A DNA stretch of 14,366 bases from an uncultured delta proteobacterium (GTDB taxonomy: Bacteria > UBA10199 > GCA-002796325 > 1-14-0-20-49-13), in contig CAIPVD010000337.1 in assembly GCA_903868375.1 (NCBI GenBank), positions 1 through 14,366 of the forward strand, in the 5' to 3' direction. Below the pieces are notes generated by a model. The model was not told the DNA's origin and did no database searches. It was given only the letters and a program-made list of their open reading frames with translations. Of this stretch, positions 6,328 to 14,067 are shown one piece after another. Made by a program: the position numbers and the translations under genes. The stretch's first letter is position 1; every line of letters starts with the position of its first letter.

Positions 6328-8161
6328 CCGTCCCCGCCTTGAGGTTTTTGGACGAGCTCTTATTCATATTGTTCCAAGCCATAACTTCAGACACAGAAAC
6401 ACCGTGATGTTTTGCGATCCTGTCTAACGTATCGCCTCGTTTAACGCGGTACTTCACCATCTTCGAAGACGATTTAATAGGTGCCAGGTCGGACTTTGGA
6501 ACATCCGTATCCTGGATCGCTAAGAGATCCGACGATCTAGCCGCCGGGACTTCCGTCGGCTGGCTTAACCTATCGGATGAAGAGATATTCGTATCTATCG
6601 ACTGATTCTCATCGGTTGCATCTGCCTTGCTCATAATAGAGCCTGAACCCGCATCTTTTTTGGCTATAGCTTGGCTAGATGTGAAAAGTTTCAATTTCTT
6701 ACCGGCCTTCAAATCCTTGCCGGCCAGATCTTCGTTCCAGCCCTTTAGTTCGTTAATGCTAACACCATAGCGCTGCGCAACCTTCCACCATGAATCGCCT
6801 CGGCGTACGACATAGCTCGTATCACCCTTTGCCTTTGTACCTTTTTTGTGCGAATTCAGCGCAACCGCTTCGCCCGAATAGATCTTTATTACCTGGCCTT
6901 TACGAACGGCGGAACCTTTCATCTTGTTCCACTTCTTTAGTTCGGATACCGTCACGTTATAATTTCCCGCGATAACGGCAAGCGTTTCGCGCCCTTTAAC
7001 TTTATGTTTTACAATGTTTCTACGGCCATTTTTGTCTGTAGATGCATCTGCAATATCGGTAGCGCTTGCGCCCTTGGCAAATGATCCGTCTTTGGGAATA
7101 ACAAGTACCATGCCATTTTTAACGTTCTTCGATTTTTTAATGTCGTTTGCGGTAAGCAGTTCCCTAACGGAAATACCGAACCTTTTTGCGATTGCGCCGG
7201 CAGATTCACCACGCTTTACCGTATGACGAACTATCAATATCCTTTCCGATTCTGGAATATCTGCGAACGCCACTTCGAATTTAGCTGCGGTTCCCTTGGG
7301 GAGCTTTATCTTGTAAGCGCTAGCATTTGGAGGGGTCGCACCACGAACAAGTTCAGAGTTAAGATCGGCGACAACATCCACCGGAATGTCGGCGCATTTC
7401 GCTATCACCTGCAGATCCGTCTGGCTCGGTATCTTCACGTCTTCTATCTCTATCGGTTCGTCATAGACGACATCGCCAAAGCCGAATTTTTCCGGCGACT
7501 TCGCCATAATGGCCGCGGCGATAAATTTTGGAACGTAGTCCTTCGTCTCCGCCTTAAGGTACCTGTGCTGAATGATCTGCCAAAAATCTCTCGATCCGGT
7601 TATGGATATTGCGTTCTCTATCTTGCGCGGACCGGCATTATATGCTGCCATCGCCAGATACCAATCGCCGAACTGGCCATAAAGGTCCTTTAGAAACCTT
7701 GCGGCCGCGATAGTGGATTTTTCGGAGTCACGCCTTTCATCGACCCAGGGAGTAATATCAAGGCCATACAATTTTCCCGTGCCGCTTATGAACTGCCAAT
7801 GGCCGCTTGCCTTGGCGCGCGAATAGGCGCGCGACGAAAATCCGCTTTCAATGAGAGCCAAATAGACGAGATCCTGTGGCAGGCCGTACTTCTTTAGTAT
7901 TTCTTGCATTTCGGGGACATATCTGCCCGAACGCTGCAGGTACCTTGCAAAGTGGCCGCGCCCGGCTCCTTGAAAATAATCTATCCAGGTTGCGACACGG
8001 TCGTTAACCACGATCGGAATATCAAAATCGGCAAGCTTCTGCTTTGAAAGTTGAGCAGGCGTCCATTTTGCGTGATGCTTTTCAACCGACCTCGCACAGC
8101 CAAAAGCGAATATCGCCAACAAAACGATCAAACCCAACTTTGCAAAGTTTATTATCTTCAT
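6299..8161 (-). CDS. mltD: Membrane-bound lytic murein transglycosylase D-like lipoprotein with four LysM repeats
   Basis: Cleaves the MurNAc-GlcNAc bond of peptidoglycan with formation of 1,6-anhydroMurNAc. The 620-aa product starts with a lipoprotein signal (KII..., hydrophobic core, AFGC with Cys22 as lipidation site), so it should be anchored in the outer membrane facing the periplasm. The SLT domain covers about 85-185: GLPQDLVYLALIESGF holds catalytic Glu105, followed by ASGHWQFISGTG (118-129) and MAAYNAGPRKI (171-181). Four LysM glycan-binding repeats follow at about 312-355, 384-427, 449-493 and 570-615, each starting like VKRGDT/VKRGES. A long Ser/Asp-rich linker (about 495-565) separates the third and fourth. 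The start has AGGGG (8171-8175) 9 nt upstream. A strong promoter lies before it, so it is probably transcribed separately from, as well as with, ftsZ. Its stop lies inside P3. Confidence 0.94.
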   Translation of the reverse strand: MKIINFAKLGLIVLLAIFAFGCARSVEKHHAKWTPAQLSKQKLADFDIPIVVNDRVATWIDYFQGAGRGHFARYLQRSGRYVPEMQEILKKYGLPQDLVYLALIESGFSSRAYSRAKASGHWQFISGTGKLYGLDITPWVDERRDSEKSTIAAARFLKDLYGQFGDWYLAMAAYNAGPRKIENAISITGSRDFWQIIQHRYLKAETKDYVPKFIAAAIMAKSPEKFGFGDVVYDEPIEIEDVKIPSQTDLQVIAKCADIPVDVVADLNSELVRGATPPNASAYKIKLPKGTAAKFEVAFADIPESERILIVRHTVKRGESAGAIAKRFGISVRELLTANDIKKSKNVKNGMVLVIPKDGSFAKGASATDIADASTDKNGRRNIVKHKVKGRETLAVIAGNYNVTVSELKKWNKMKGSAVRKGQVIKIYSGEAVALNSHKKGTKAKGDTSYVVRRGDSWWKVAQRYGVSINELKGWNEDLAGKDLKAGKKLKLFTSSQAIAKKDAGSGSIMSKADATDENQSIDTNISSSDRLSQPTEVPAARSSDLLAIQDTDVPKSDLAPIKSSSKMVKYRVKRGDTLDRIAKHHGVSVSEVMAWNNMNKSSSKNLKAGTVIKLQASSK

Positions 8162-8237
8162 TATATATGTCCCCTAAATTCTTACGTGGTTATTCGACGT
8201 TTCGGAGATTGTCTAGGCTTAACGCCTGATGTCGCAT

Positions 8238-8266
8238 ATTATAACGAAATCCGGCGCCTAAATCAA
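8238..8266 (-). promoter_or_regulatory. Sigma70-like promoter for mltD
   Basis: On the minus strand TTGATT (8261-8266) and a perfect TATAAT (8238-8243) are separated by exactly 17 bp. It lies in the 116-bp ftsZ-mltD spacer. Transcription would start near 8231, giving a leader of about 70 nt before the mltD ATG with its AGGGG ribosome-binding site. A small AGGC/GCCT hairpin is possible at the start of the leader (about 8216-8228). No terminator is visible between the ftsZ stop and this promoter, so read-through from ftsZ is also possible. Confidence 0.75.
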
Positions 8267-8277
8267 CCCGAAATGTT

Positions 8278-9546
8278 TTAATCTGCCGACTTTCGTAAGA
8301 ATGTCGGGATATCGTATTCGTCTTCCTGCACGTCTGCCATACCAACTTCCTGGAAGACCTGCTTCCACTCGGCATTATCGACGCGGCTCTTAATGCTGCT
8401 AGTGTCGAAAGAGTCGGTCATCGGAAGCGGTTCAACATCTGTGTGGAGCGTCATTTCGTTCGACTCTCTTACCGGGGCGGCAACGGGAGATACCGTTTGC
8501 ACTACTGGTTCCGGACGCCTTGGCGTGAATACCGGCGCCTGCTTCTGCTGCTGGCGCTGCATTGTAGCCTGTCGCATTCCGCGAACGCCTTTATTAAAGC
8601 CGGTCGCAATTACCGTTACCCGCAGCTCGTCGCCCATCGATTCGTCTATGACGGAACCGAATATTATGTTCGCTTCTTCGTGAGCCTCTTCCTGGATCAA
8701 CTTGCTCGCCTCATTCACCTCGTGAAGGGTCATCGACGGGCCGCCGGTTATATTTATCAATATGCCAGTCGCTCCCTTAATAGATACGTTCTCAAGCAGC
8801 GGGGAGGATATTGCCTTCGTTGCCGCATCGACCGCGCGCCCTTCTCCGCTGGAAACTCCGCTTCCCATTAGCGCCATTCCCATTTCGCTCATGACCGTTC
8901 TAACATCGGCGAAGTCTAAGTTAATGAGGCCCTGGATATTGATAAGGTCCGATATTCCCTTTACCGCATGAAGAAGCACGTCGTCTGCCTTTTTGAATGC
9001 GTCGAGCATCGTCATATCTTTATCGGCGATGTTCAAAAGTTTTTCGTTAGGTATCGTGATGAGTGTATCGACCACGTCGCGAAGTTCCGCAACGCCATCG
9101 TCTGCTACGCGCCCGCGCCTTTTACCTTCGAACGAGAACGGCTTTGTGACCACACCGACCGTCAGTGCGCCCATCTCTTTGGCCGTCTTCGCAATGATAG
9201 GAGCAGCTCCTGTTCCTGTACCGCCACCCATGCCGGCGGTGATGAAGACCATATCTGCGCCGCGAAGGGCATCTTCGATCTCTTTCTGATCCTCAAGCGC
9301 TGCGTTCCTGCCAACTTCAGGATTTGCACCGGCGCCAAGCCCGCGCGTTAGTTCGTGGCCGAGTTGCATCTTTACCGGCGCAAGACTAGACTTAAGCGCC
9401 TGCATGTCGGTGTTCGTCGCGATGAAATCGACGCCATCTAGGCGCGATTTGATCATCGTATTGACCGCGTTTCCTCCGGCACCGCCAACTCCTATAACCT
9501 TTATCTTTGCACCTTCTTTTATTTCTTCTACTATTTCAAATTGCAT
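8278..9546 (-). CDS. ftsZ: Cell division protein FtsZ
   Basis: Tubulin-like GTPase that polymerises into the Z-ring at midcell. It has 422 aa, usual for the family. Visible features are the GTP-binding loop VIGVGGAGGNAVNTM (17-31), the tubulin signature GGGTGTG (107-113), the T7 catalytic loop NLDFADVRTVM (209-219), a variable Gln/Pro/Val-rich linker (about 325-395) and the C-terminal conserved peptide DEYDIPTFLRK (409-419), the docking site for FtsA and other partners. This intact peptide fits the adjacent ftsA. GGAGGA (9551-9556) ends just before the AACA preceding the ATG, a strong site for a highly made protein. A 9-bp hairpin ends 7 nt upstream of it. It is the last dcw gene here. Confidence 0.98.
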   Translation of the reverse strand: MQFEIVEEIKEGAKIKVIGVGGAGGNAVNTMIKSRLDGVDFIATNTDMQALKSSLAPVKMQLGHELTRGLGAGANPEVGRNAALEDQKEIEDALRGADMVFITAGMGGGTGTGAAPIIAKTAKEMGALTVGVVTKPFSFEGKRRGRVADDGVAELRDVVDTLITIPNEKLLNIADKDMTMLDAFKKADDVLLHAVKGISDLINIQGLINLDFADVRTVMSEMGMALMGSGVSSGEGRAVDAATKAISSPLLENVSIKGATGILINITGGPSMTLHEVNEASKLIQEEAHEEANIIFGSVIDESMGDELRVTVIATGFNKGVRGMRQATMQRQQQKQAPVFTPRRPEPVVQTVSPVAAPVRESNEMTLHTDVEPLPMTDSFDTSSIKSRVDNAEWKQVFQEVGMADVQEDEYDIPTFLRKSAD

Positions 9547-9563
9547 TGTTTCCTCCGGTTTGA

Positions 9564-9584
9564 GTTCTCGCCCGTGGCGAGAAC
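9564..9584 (-). promoter_or_regulatory. Perfect 9-bp hairpin in the ftsA-ftsZ spacer, next to the ftsZ RBS
   Basis: GTTCTCGCC and GGCGAGAAC form a perfect 9-bp stem with a 3-base loop. In the ftsZ message it ends 7 nt before GGAGGA. No T-run follows on the minus strand, so it does not look like an intrinsic terminator for ftsA. It may block 5' decay, mark a processing site, or tune ftsZ translation relative to ftsA. The structure is certain from sequence; its role is inferred. Confidence 0.6.
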
Positions 9585-9585
9585 G

Positions 9586-9625
9586 TTTCTATGTTCCTGG
9601 GTTACTGGGTTACTGTGCGACTGCG
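9586..9625 (-). repeat. Degenerate octamer array in the ftsA-ftsZ spacer
   Basis: Plus-strand units are TTTCTATG, TTCCTGGG, TTACTGGG, TTACTGTG and CGACTGCG, in strict 8-bp register and ending at the base before the ftsA stop (TTA on the plus strand, 9626-9628). In the direction of transcription they read as variants of CCCAGGAA, the same unit as in valS and murG. With the hairpin at 9564-9584 it makes up almost all of the 79-bp spacer. Confidence 0.8.
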
Positions 9626-10855
9626 TTAAAATATATCGCTCAACCATTCGCGCATGCGGCTAGACACCTTTGCGATTCCTTTGCGTTCGCTCGAACTTTG
9701 TATCTTCTCGTCCATCTTCGAACGCGAACCGGCGATCACCAAGCCTACCGCTGTTGCGTACATCGGGCTCTTCACTACATCGACAAGCCCGCCAACGCCT
9801 TTCGGAACGCCGCGCCTCACCGGCATGTTGAACACCTGCTCTGCCAGTTCAGGCATACCTTCAAGTATCGCACATCCACCAGTTAGCACCATGCCTGCCG
9901 CTATCCTGTCTTCGAAACCGCTTCGAACGATCTCTTGATGGACAAGGTGGAATATCTCTTCGACCCTGGGTTCCAAGATCTCCGACAATATCTGCCTCGA
10001 AAGTATCCTGGGATTTCTTCCACCGACAGATGGGACCTCTATCGTCTCTTCCTTCTGTACTAATGATGTGAGAACGCATCCATATTTCTGCTTGATGCGC
10101 TCGGCTTCGCTCGCCGGAGTGCGTAGCCCAACCGCAACATCGTTCGTTAAATGGTTTCCGCCAAGTGGCAGCACGCAAGTGTGAACGACGCTTCCGTTAA
10201 CGAAGAGCGCGATATCGGTGGTTCCTCCTCCGATATCTACAAGCACAACTCCAAGTTCCTTCTCATCGTGGCCCAAGACCGCTTCGGCGCCAGCCAATTG
10301 TTCGAGCATTACCTCGTTCACGTTCAGCCCCGCCCTATTGCAGCACTTGATAATGTTCTGTGCCGACGTACTAGCAGCGGTAACGATATGAACCTTCACT
10401 TCAAGACGCACGCCCGACATTCCTATCGGGTCTCTTACTCCGTCCTGATCGTCGATTATGAATTCCTGCGGTATTATGTGGAGCACTTCTCTGTCGGACG
10501 GGATCGCAACCGCCTGCGCCGCATCGACAACTCGCTTCACATCGGTCGTCCTAACCTCTTTTTCCTTGATGGCGACGATGCCTCTGCTATTTATCCCCTT
10601 AATGTGGCTACCCGCGATGCCGGCATAGACGCCGGTTATCTCGCAGCCTGCCATCAGTTCGGCCTCTTCGACCGCCTTCCGCACCGATTCAACGGTGCTT
10701 TCGATATTGACCACTACACCTTTGCGAAGCCCACGTGACGGATGGCTTCCGATACCAACTATGCTGATACCGTCCTCCGTCACCTCCCCCACAATGGCGC
10801 AAGTTTTTGTGGTCCCAATATCCAAGCCAACTATTAGATTATCATTTTTTGCCAT
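9626..10855 (-). CDS. ftsA: Cell division protein FtsA
   Basis: Actin-like ATPase that anchors FtsZ filaments to the inner membrane and helps recruit later division proteins. At 409 aa it has the usual length. It shows LIVGLDIGTTKTCAIVGEV (7-25) as first phosphate loop, the 1C subdomain around 85-160 (RGIVAI, HIIPQEFIIDDQ), VVLVDIGGGTTDIALF (203-218) as second phosphate loop, ILEPRVEEIF (293-302) and the adenosine motif MVLTGGCAILEG (322-333). The last residues (RMREWLSDIF, 400-409) fit the amphipathic membrane-targeting helix. The ribosome-binding site is GAGGGGAG, some 8 nt before the ATG. The 159-bp spacer from ftsQ is unusually long for this cluster and holds repeats, a GC-rich stretch (about 10937-10976) and a possible promoter. 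Confidence 0.98.
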   Translation of the reverse strand: MAKNDNLIVGLDIGTTKTCAIVGEVTEDGISIVGIGSHPSRGLRKGVVVNIESTVESVRKAVEEAELMAGCEITGVYAGIAGSHIKGINSRGIVAIKEKEVRTTDVKRVVDAAQAVAIPSDREVLHIIPQEFIIDDQDGVRDPIGMSGVRLEVKVHIVTAASTSAQNIIKCCNRAGLNVNEVMLEQLAGAEAVLGHDEKELGVVLVDIGGGTTDIALFVNGSVVHTCVLPLGGNHLTNDVAVGLRTPASEAERIKQKYGCVLTSLVQKEETIEVPSVGGRNPRILSRQILSEILEPRVEEIFHLVHQEIVRSGFEDRIAAGMVLTGGCAILEGMPELAEQVFNMPVRRGVPKGVGGLVDVVKSPMYATAVGLVIAGSRSKMDEKIQSSSERKGIAKVSSRMREWLSDIF

Positions 10856-10884
10856 TTTGTTTCTCCCCTCTCATTTATATACTC

Positions 10885-10933
10885 AAAAAATCACCAACTC
10901 ATTAACTTAAAAACTCACCAACTCGGTCAACTT
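10885..10933 (-). repeat. Tandem 24-25-bp repeat upstream of ftsA
   Basis: Two adjacent imperfect copies: a run of A's, then TCACCAACTC (10891-10900 and 10915-10924, identical), then ATTAACTT or GGTCAACTT. In the sense direction each reads as AAGTT-N-GAGTTGGTGA followed by T's. Upstream of it (10934-10980) lies GC-rich sequence with no recognised element. Confidence 0.75.
10901..10930 (-). promoter_or_regulatory. Possible promoter for ftsA
   Basis: On the minus strand TTGACC (10925-10930) and GTTAAT (10901-10906) are 18 bp apart, about 45 bp before the ftsA start. Five of six -35 bases and four of six -10 bases match sigma70 consensus. Because it falls in a repetitive, AT-rich stretch, a chance match is possible. 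Confidence 0.35.
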
Positions 10934-10989
10934 ATCTATGGCGCACCTCCCGGCGGCCCTGCTACGCCTGATATACTTTTACCTCTTCG

Positions 10990-11017
10990 AACCTTTAACT
11001 TTGAACTTTGAACTTTA
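10990..11017 (-). repeat. Heptamer array (AACTTTG) over the ftsQ stop
   Basis: Four 7-bp units on the plus strand, AACCTTT, AACTTTG, AACTTTG and AACTTTA. The last one contains the ftsQ stop (TTA, 11015-11017). It is a different unit from the octamer family but sits in a similar place, at the 3' end of a dcw gene. Confidence 0.85.
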
Positions 11018-11791
11018 CGATTCATATTTCACCACTACCTTTCCTGGAATATTTAGGTCGATATATCTGATCTTTCCTTTGCCAGATTCTATCGCCCCGA
11101 GCATTGAATAAAGACGCTTTAATTTTTCTGCAGCACCTTCGAAACCAAGTTTCACGAGCATTCCGTTCTCAAGTAAAACTATCGAATAGCCTTTCGTTTC
11201 ATCTATATTAACCTCCGCCGGCGTGAAAAAATCGGCCAGCTGCGAAGCTGAAAACGTTTTAAGAAGTTCTATCGCCACGTTCACGTCTTCGTCTTTAGAG
11301 ACGCCGGTAATGACCGGCAGGTTCTTCTCGTCTCCGCTCGACAGGCTCTTGAACGTCTTGCCAGCGGCATCGACCATATAATTATCGTCGGACACCAAAA
11401 CCGCATAGGGCGTATATTCACCGACATATATCCATATGGTGGAAGGAAGTTTTCTTGCCACCGCCACCTCTTTCACCCATGGATAACCGCCAACGTTCTG
11501 CCTCACCTTTTTAAGATCGACCGCGAAAAGGTTAGCGCCGAATTTTACGCCCGATAGTTCCCTTATCTGCGCGTCGGTCAAATGCAGCATCTGTCCATCG
11601 ACCTCGATGTTCTTCACAAGAAAGATCCCGCGTTCGAAGACAAGCTGATAGAGCCCGTAGATAAGGCCCACGAAGAGCGACCAGACGATGAGCACGATGC
11701 TTATCTGCCGAACACGCAGGAAGAATTTTTTAAAAACCTTCTTCCGCCTGGTGTCGTTCTTAACCGTCTGTTGTTGTAAAAATACGCTCAT
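11015..11791 (-). CDS. ftsQ: Cell division protein FtsQ
   Basis: Bitopic inner-membrane protein that links the cytoplasmic ring to the periplasmic division machinery (with FtsB and FtsL in well-studied bacteria). The 258-aa product has a basic cytoplasmic tail (11-29, rich in K and R), one transmembrane helix (about 30-52), a POTRA domain starting FLVKNIEVDG (57-66) with LTDAQIRELSGV and GYPWVKEVAVARKLPSTIWI (102-121), and a beta domain ending near IRYIDLNIPGKVVVKY (241-256). The POTRA signature PWV...V.R..P plus position between murB and ftsA make the call secure despite the weak conservation of this family. It starts 6 nt after murB with only a weak ribosome-binding site (GGTGGG), so it probably depends on translation of murB. 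The stop lies in a heptamer array. Confidence 0.93.
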   Translation of the reverse strand: MSVFLQQQTVKNDTRRKKVFKKFFLRVRQISIVLIVWSLFVGLIYGLYQLVFERGIFLVKNIEVDGQMLHLTDAQIRELSGVKFGANLFAVDLKKVRQNVGGYPWVKEVAVARKLPSTIWIYVGEYTPYAVLVSDDNYMVDAAGKTFKSLSSGDEKNLPVITGVSKDEDVNVAIELLKTFSASQLADFFTPAEVNIDETKGYSIVLLENGMLVKLGFEGAAEKLKRLYSMLGAIESGKGKIRYIDLNIPGKVVVKYES

Positions 11792-11797
11792 AATTAA

Positions 11798-12700
11798 CTA
11801 TTCGCCCACCAAAATTATCTCCGGCTCGAGATTTACATCCGACTTGTCTTTTACGTGTTCCTTGATCATCTTAATAAGGACCTCGACGTCTTTTGCGGTC
11901 GCGCTCCCTTCGTTGATGATCCAGTTCGCATGTTCGTTAGATATCCTTGCCCCGCCAACTCGCACTCCGCGCATATTGCAATCGTCGATCAGCTGCCACG
12001 CGGCCTGCGCCTTTTCAGGATTCTTAAATACACTTCCGAGGCTTGGCCAAATAAGAGGCTGGATCTCTTTGCGCCTAGATTTTATCTTCTCAACCTTCGA
12101 TTCGATCTCCTGCCTATCGCCCGTGGCCAGTTCCAGATCTGCTTCTATTATTATCACGCCTTTCGGCATCTTTAATTTTCTGTATGAGAAATTCAGGTCG
12201 CTCGACGAAACGGTCGATATTCGTACCTTGCTTAGCCATTTTAAACTCTTGATCCTATCTCCGATCGTTCCTTCTTTTGTGCCGGCGTTCATGATGATAG
12301 CGCCACCGACCGTACCGGGAATAAGCGTTAACGATTCAAGGCCCGAGAGCGAATTTTCGATCGACCAGCTAACGAGCTGGCCAAGCGGCACACCGGACTC
12401 TACTTTCACGATATTTCCGTCGCGCACGATCTGATTCAGGTTCTTAAGCGATATAACCACGCCTCTTATCCCCTTGTCGCGAACGAGGACGTTGCTTCCG
12501 TTGCCGAATATCATCCTTGAAATATCATGGTCGTCGATCCACTTTATCGTATTCGCCAGGTCTTCGACGTTTACAGGCTCGAACCATACGTCTGCCGGCC
12601 CGCCGATCTTTATGGTCGTATGCTCGCTCATCGGCTCGTTAAAACGGAGCACGCCCTTCGCGATACCTTGAAGTTCTTTCTGTTGATCTAAACTAAACAC
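11798..12700 (-). CDS. murB: UDP-N-acetylenolpyruvoylglucosamine reductase
   Basis: FAD enzyme that reduces UDP-GlcNAc-enolpyruvate with NADPH to UDP-MurNAc, the second committed step of peptidoglycan precursor synthesis in the cytoplasm. From the GTG at 12700 it has 300 aa, typical of short MurB proteins. Motifs are HTTIKIGGPADVWFEP (27-42), FGNGSNVLVRDKGIRGVVI (65-83), LTLIPGTVGGAIIMNAG (124-140) for FAD binding, NFSYRK (170-175), the catalytic-Ser segment LGSVFKNP (221-228, Ser223), GGARISNEHANWIIN (249-263) and the C-terminal LEPE (291-294), whose Glu matches the catalytic acid. A TTG at 12727 in frame would add nine residues but has no ribosome-binding site, whereas AAAGGAG lies 8 nt before the GTG. 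It overlaps the murC end by 13 bp. Confidence 0.95.
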   Translation of the reverse strand: MFSLDQQKELQGIAKGVLRFNEPMSEHTTIKIGGPADVWFEPVNVEDLANTIKWIDDHDISRMIFGNGSNVLVRDKGIRGVVISLKNLNQIVRDGNIVKVESGVPLGQLVSWSIENSLSGLESLTLIPGTVGGAIIMNAGTKEGTIGDRIKSLKWLSKVRISTVSSSDLNFSYRKLKMPKGVIIIEADLELATGDRQEIESKVEKIKSRRKEIQPLIWPSLGSVFKNPEKAQAAWQLIDDCNMRGVRVGGARISNEHANWIINEGSATAKDVEVLIKMIKEHVKDKSDVNLEPEIILVGE

Positions 12701-14064
12701 TTCGCAAACTCCTTTCCCATTTTCCAAATATCTCCCGCACCCAGGAACAAAACGATGTCGCCTTGTTCCGCCAAACCTTTCACCTTTGCGAACATCTCCT
12801 CTTTATCCTTCGCATAGATTATATTTTCTGCATCGCCCCGAAGCCCCAAGACCGCCGCGGCAAGTTTTTCCGAAGTTGCCCCATCTATAGGCGCCTCTCC
12901 TGCCGCATATACGGGAACGACGACAAGCACGTCGGGCTTTGTCAGCACAGACACAAAATCGTCAAAGAGAGAAGAAAGGCGCGTGAACCTGTGCGGCTGC
13001 ATAACGCAGATGATCTTACTATCTCTCCAACCTTCCCTAGCGGCACGAAGCACCGCTTCGATCTCCTTCGGGTGATGTGCGTAATCCGTAACTATCATCG
13101 GCAGGTTCTTCTTCTTAAGAAGGACCTGGAACCTGCGTTCGATCCCTTTGAATTTCCCAAGCGCCTTTTTTATCTTCGCAAATGGAACCTCAAGTTCAAA
13201 AGCTACCGCCGTAGCCGCAAGCGCGTTCAAAACGTTGTGCCGCCCTGGAATTGCAAGTGATAGACTGCCAAGTTCTTTTCCTTTAAATACAACGTCGAAC
13301 GTAAGCACGCCTTTATGCTGTTCGATGTTCTTTGCCGTGAAATCGCCTTCATTTATCCCGTACGTCACGACGCGCCGCTCTAATTGCGGTATAAGTTTTT
13401 TAACGTTCGGATGTTCGACGCACGCAACTACCGCTCCGTAGAACGGAACCTTGTTCGCAAACGCCGCGTACGTTTCCATAACGTGATCGAAATCGCGGTA
13501 ATTCTCCATATGCTCGGGGTCGATATTCGTTACGACCGCGATCGTTGGAGTGAGCTTTAAGAACGACCTGTCGGATTCGTCCGCCTCTGCCACCAGAAAT
13601 TCTCCCTTGCCAAGGCGCGCGTTTGTCTTAAAGCTATTCACCTTGCCGCCGATCACCATAGTTGGATCTAATCCCGCATCGGTTAAAATAGTTGCGACAA
13701 GAGAGGTCGTCGTTGTCTTTCCATGGGTTCCGGCAATGGCTATCCCGTATTTCAGGCGCATTAGTTCGGACAACATCTCTGCACGCGGGACAACTGGTAT
13801 GCCAACACGTTTCGCGGCAACAACTTCCGGATTGTCGCTATGCACGGCGGATGAAATAACGACGACGTGCGCATTGCCAACATTTTCTTCTTTATGCCCG
13901 ATCATTATCTTCGCACCGCGTTTAGACAACTGCGCGGTGGTCGCGCTGCGCTTTAGGTCGGAGCCGGTCACTTTATAGCCGAGTGTTAGGAGGACTTGAG
14001 CTATTCCGCTCATTCCTATCCCGCCGATCCCTACGAAGTGAATATGATGATATTTCTTAAACAT
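12688..14064 (-). CDS. murC: UDP-N-acetylmuramate--L-alanine ligase
   Basis: ATP-dependent cytoplasmic ligase that adds L-alanine to UDP-MurNAc, the first residue of the stem peptide. The 458-aa length is normal. The N-terminal domain has HFVGIGGIGMSGIAQVLL (9-26) and GYKVTGSD (29-36). The central ATPase domain has the P-loop GTHGKTTTTSL (112-122), EADESDRSFL (160-169) and TNIDPEHMENY (179-189). The C-terminal domain has PGRHNVLNALAA (273-284), TDYAHHPKEIEAVL (326-339) and QPHRFTRL (356-363). It starts 3 nt after murG, and its only ribosome-binding site is the AGGAA of the last octamer unit in the murG tail. The 3' end carries the ribosome-binding site and start of murB. Confidence 0.98.
   Translation of the reverse strand: MFKKYHHIHFVGIGGIGMSGIAQVLLTLGYKVTGSDLKRSATTAQLSKRGAKIMIGHKEENVGNAHVVVISSAVHSDNPEVVAAKRVGIPVVPRAEMLSELMRLKYGIAIAGTHGKTTTTSLVATILTDAGLDPTMVIGGKVNSFKTNARLGKGEFLVAEADESDRSFLKLTPTIAVVTNIDPEHMENYRDFDHVMETYAAFANKVPFYGAVVACVEHPNVKKLIPQLERRVVTYGINEGDFTAKNIEQHKGVLTFDVVFKGKELGSLSLAIPGRHNVLNALAATAVAFELEVPFAKIKKALGKFKGIERRFQVLLKKKNLPMIVTDYAHHPKEIEAVLRAAREGWRDSKIICVMQPHRFTRLSSLFDDFVSVLTKPDVLVVVPVYAAGEAPIDGATSEKLAAAVLGLRGDAENIIYAKDKEEMFAKVKGLAEQGDIVLFLGAGDIWKMGKEFAKCLV
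12709..12715 (-). promoter_or_regulatory. Ribosome-binding site deciding the murB GTG start
   Basis: AAAGGAG on the minus strand, inside the last codons of murC, 8 nt before the GTG at 12700. It is among the best Shine-Dalgarno matches in the window and supports the GTG over the TTG at 12727. Confidence 0.8.
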
Positions 14065-14067
14065 TCT

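Noticed and set aside
7223..7693. Long plus-strand open frame of about 156 codons opposite mltD, and similar ones opposite ftsZ, ftsA and murC
   Set aside because: They lie wholly within well-identified genes on the other strand, have no recognisable motifs and no good ribosome-binding sites; they follow from codon bias of the real genes.
9965..9974. A single CCTGGGTTCC match within ftsA
   Set aside because: It encodes the conserved EPR of the ILEPRVEEIF motif and has no neighbouring units, so it is explained by protein conservation.
12701..12727. A TTG start for murB at 12727
   Set aside because: No ribosome-binding site before it; the GTG at 12700 has AAAGGAG at 8 nt and fits the usual MurB length.
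12739..12748. A single ACCCAGGAAC match on the plus strand within murC
   Set aside because: One copy only, antisense to murC, and it encodes the conserved LFLGAGD motif of MurC; it is coincidence, not an array.
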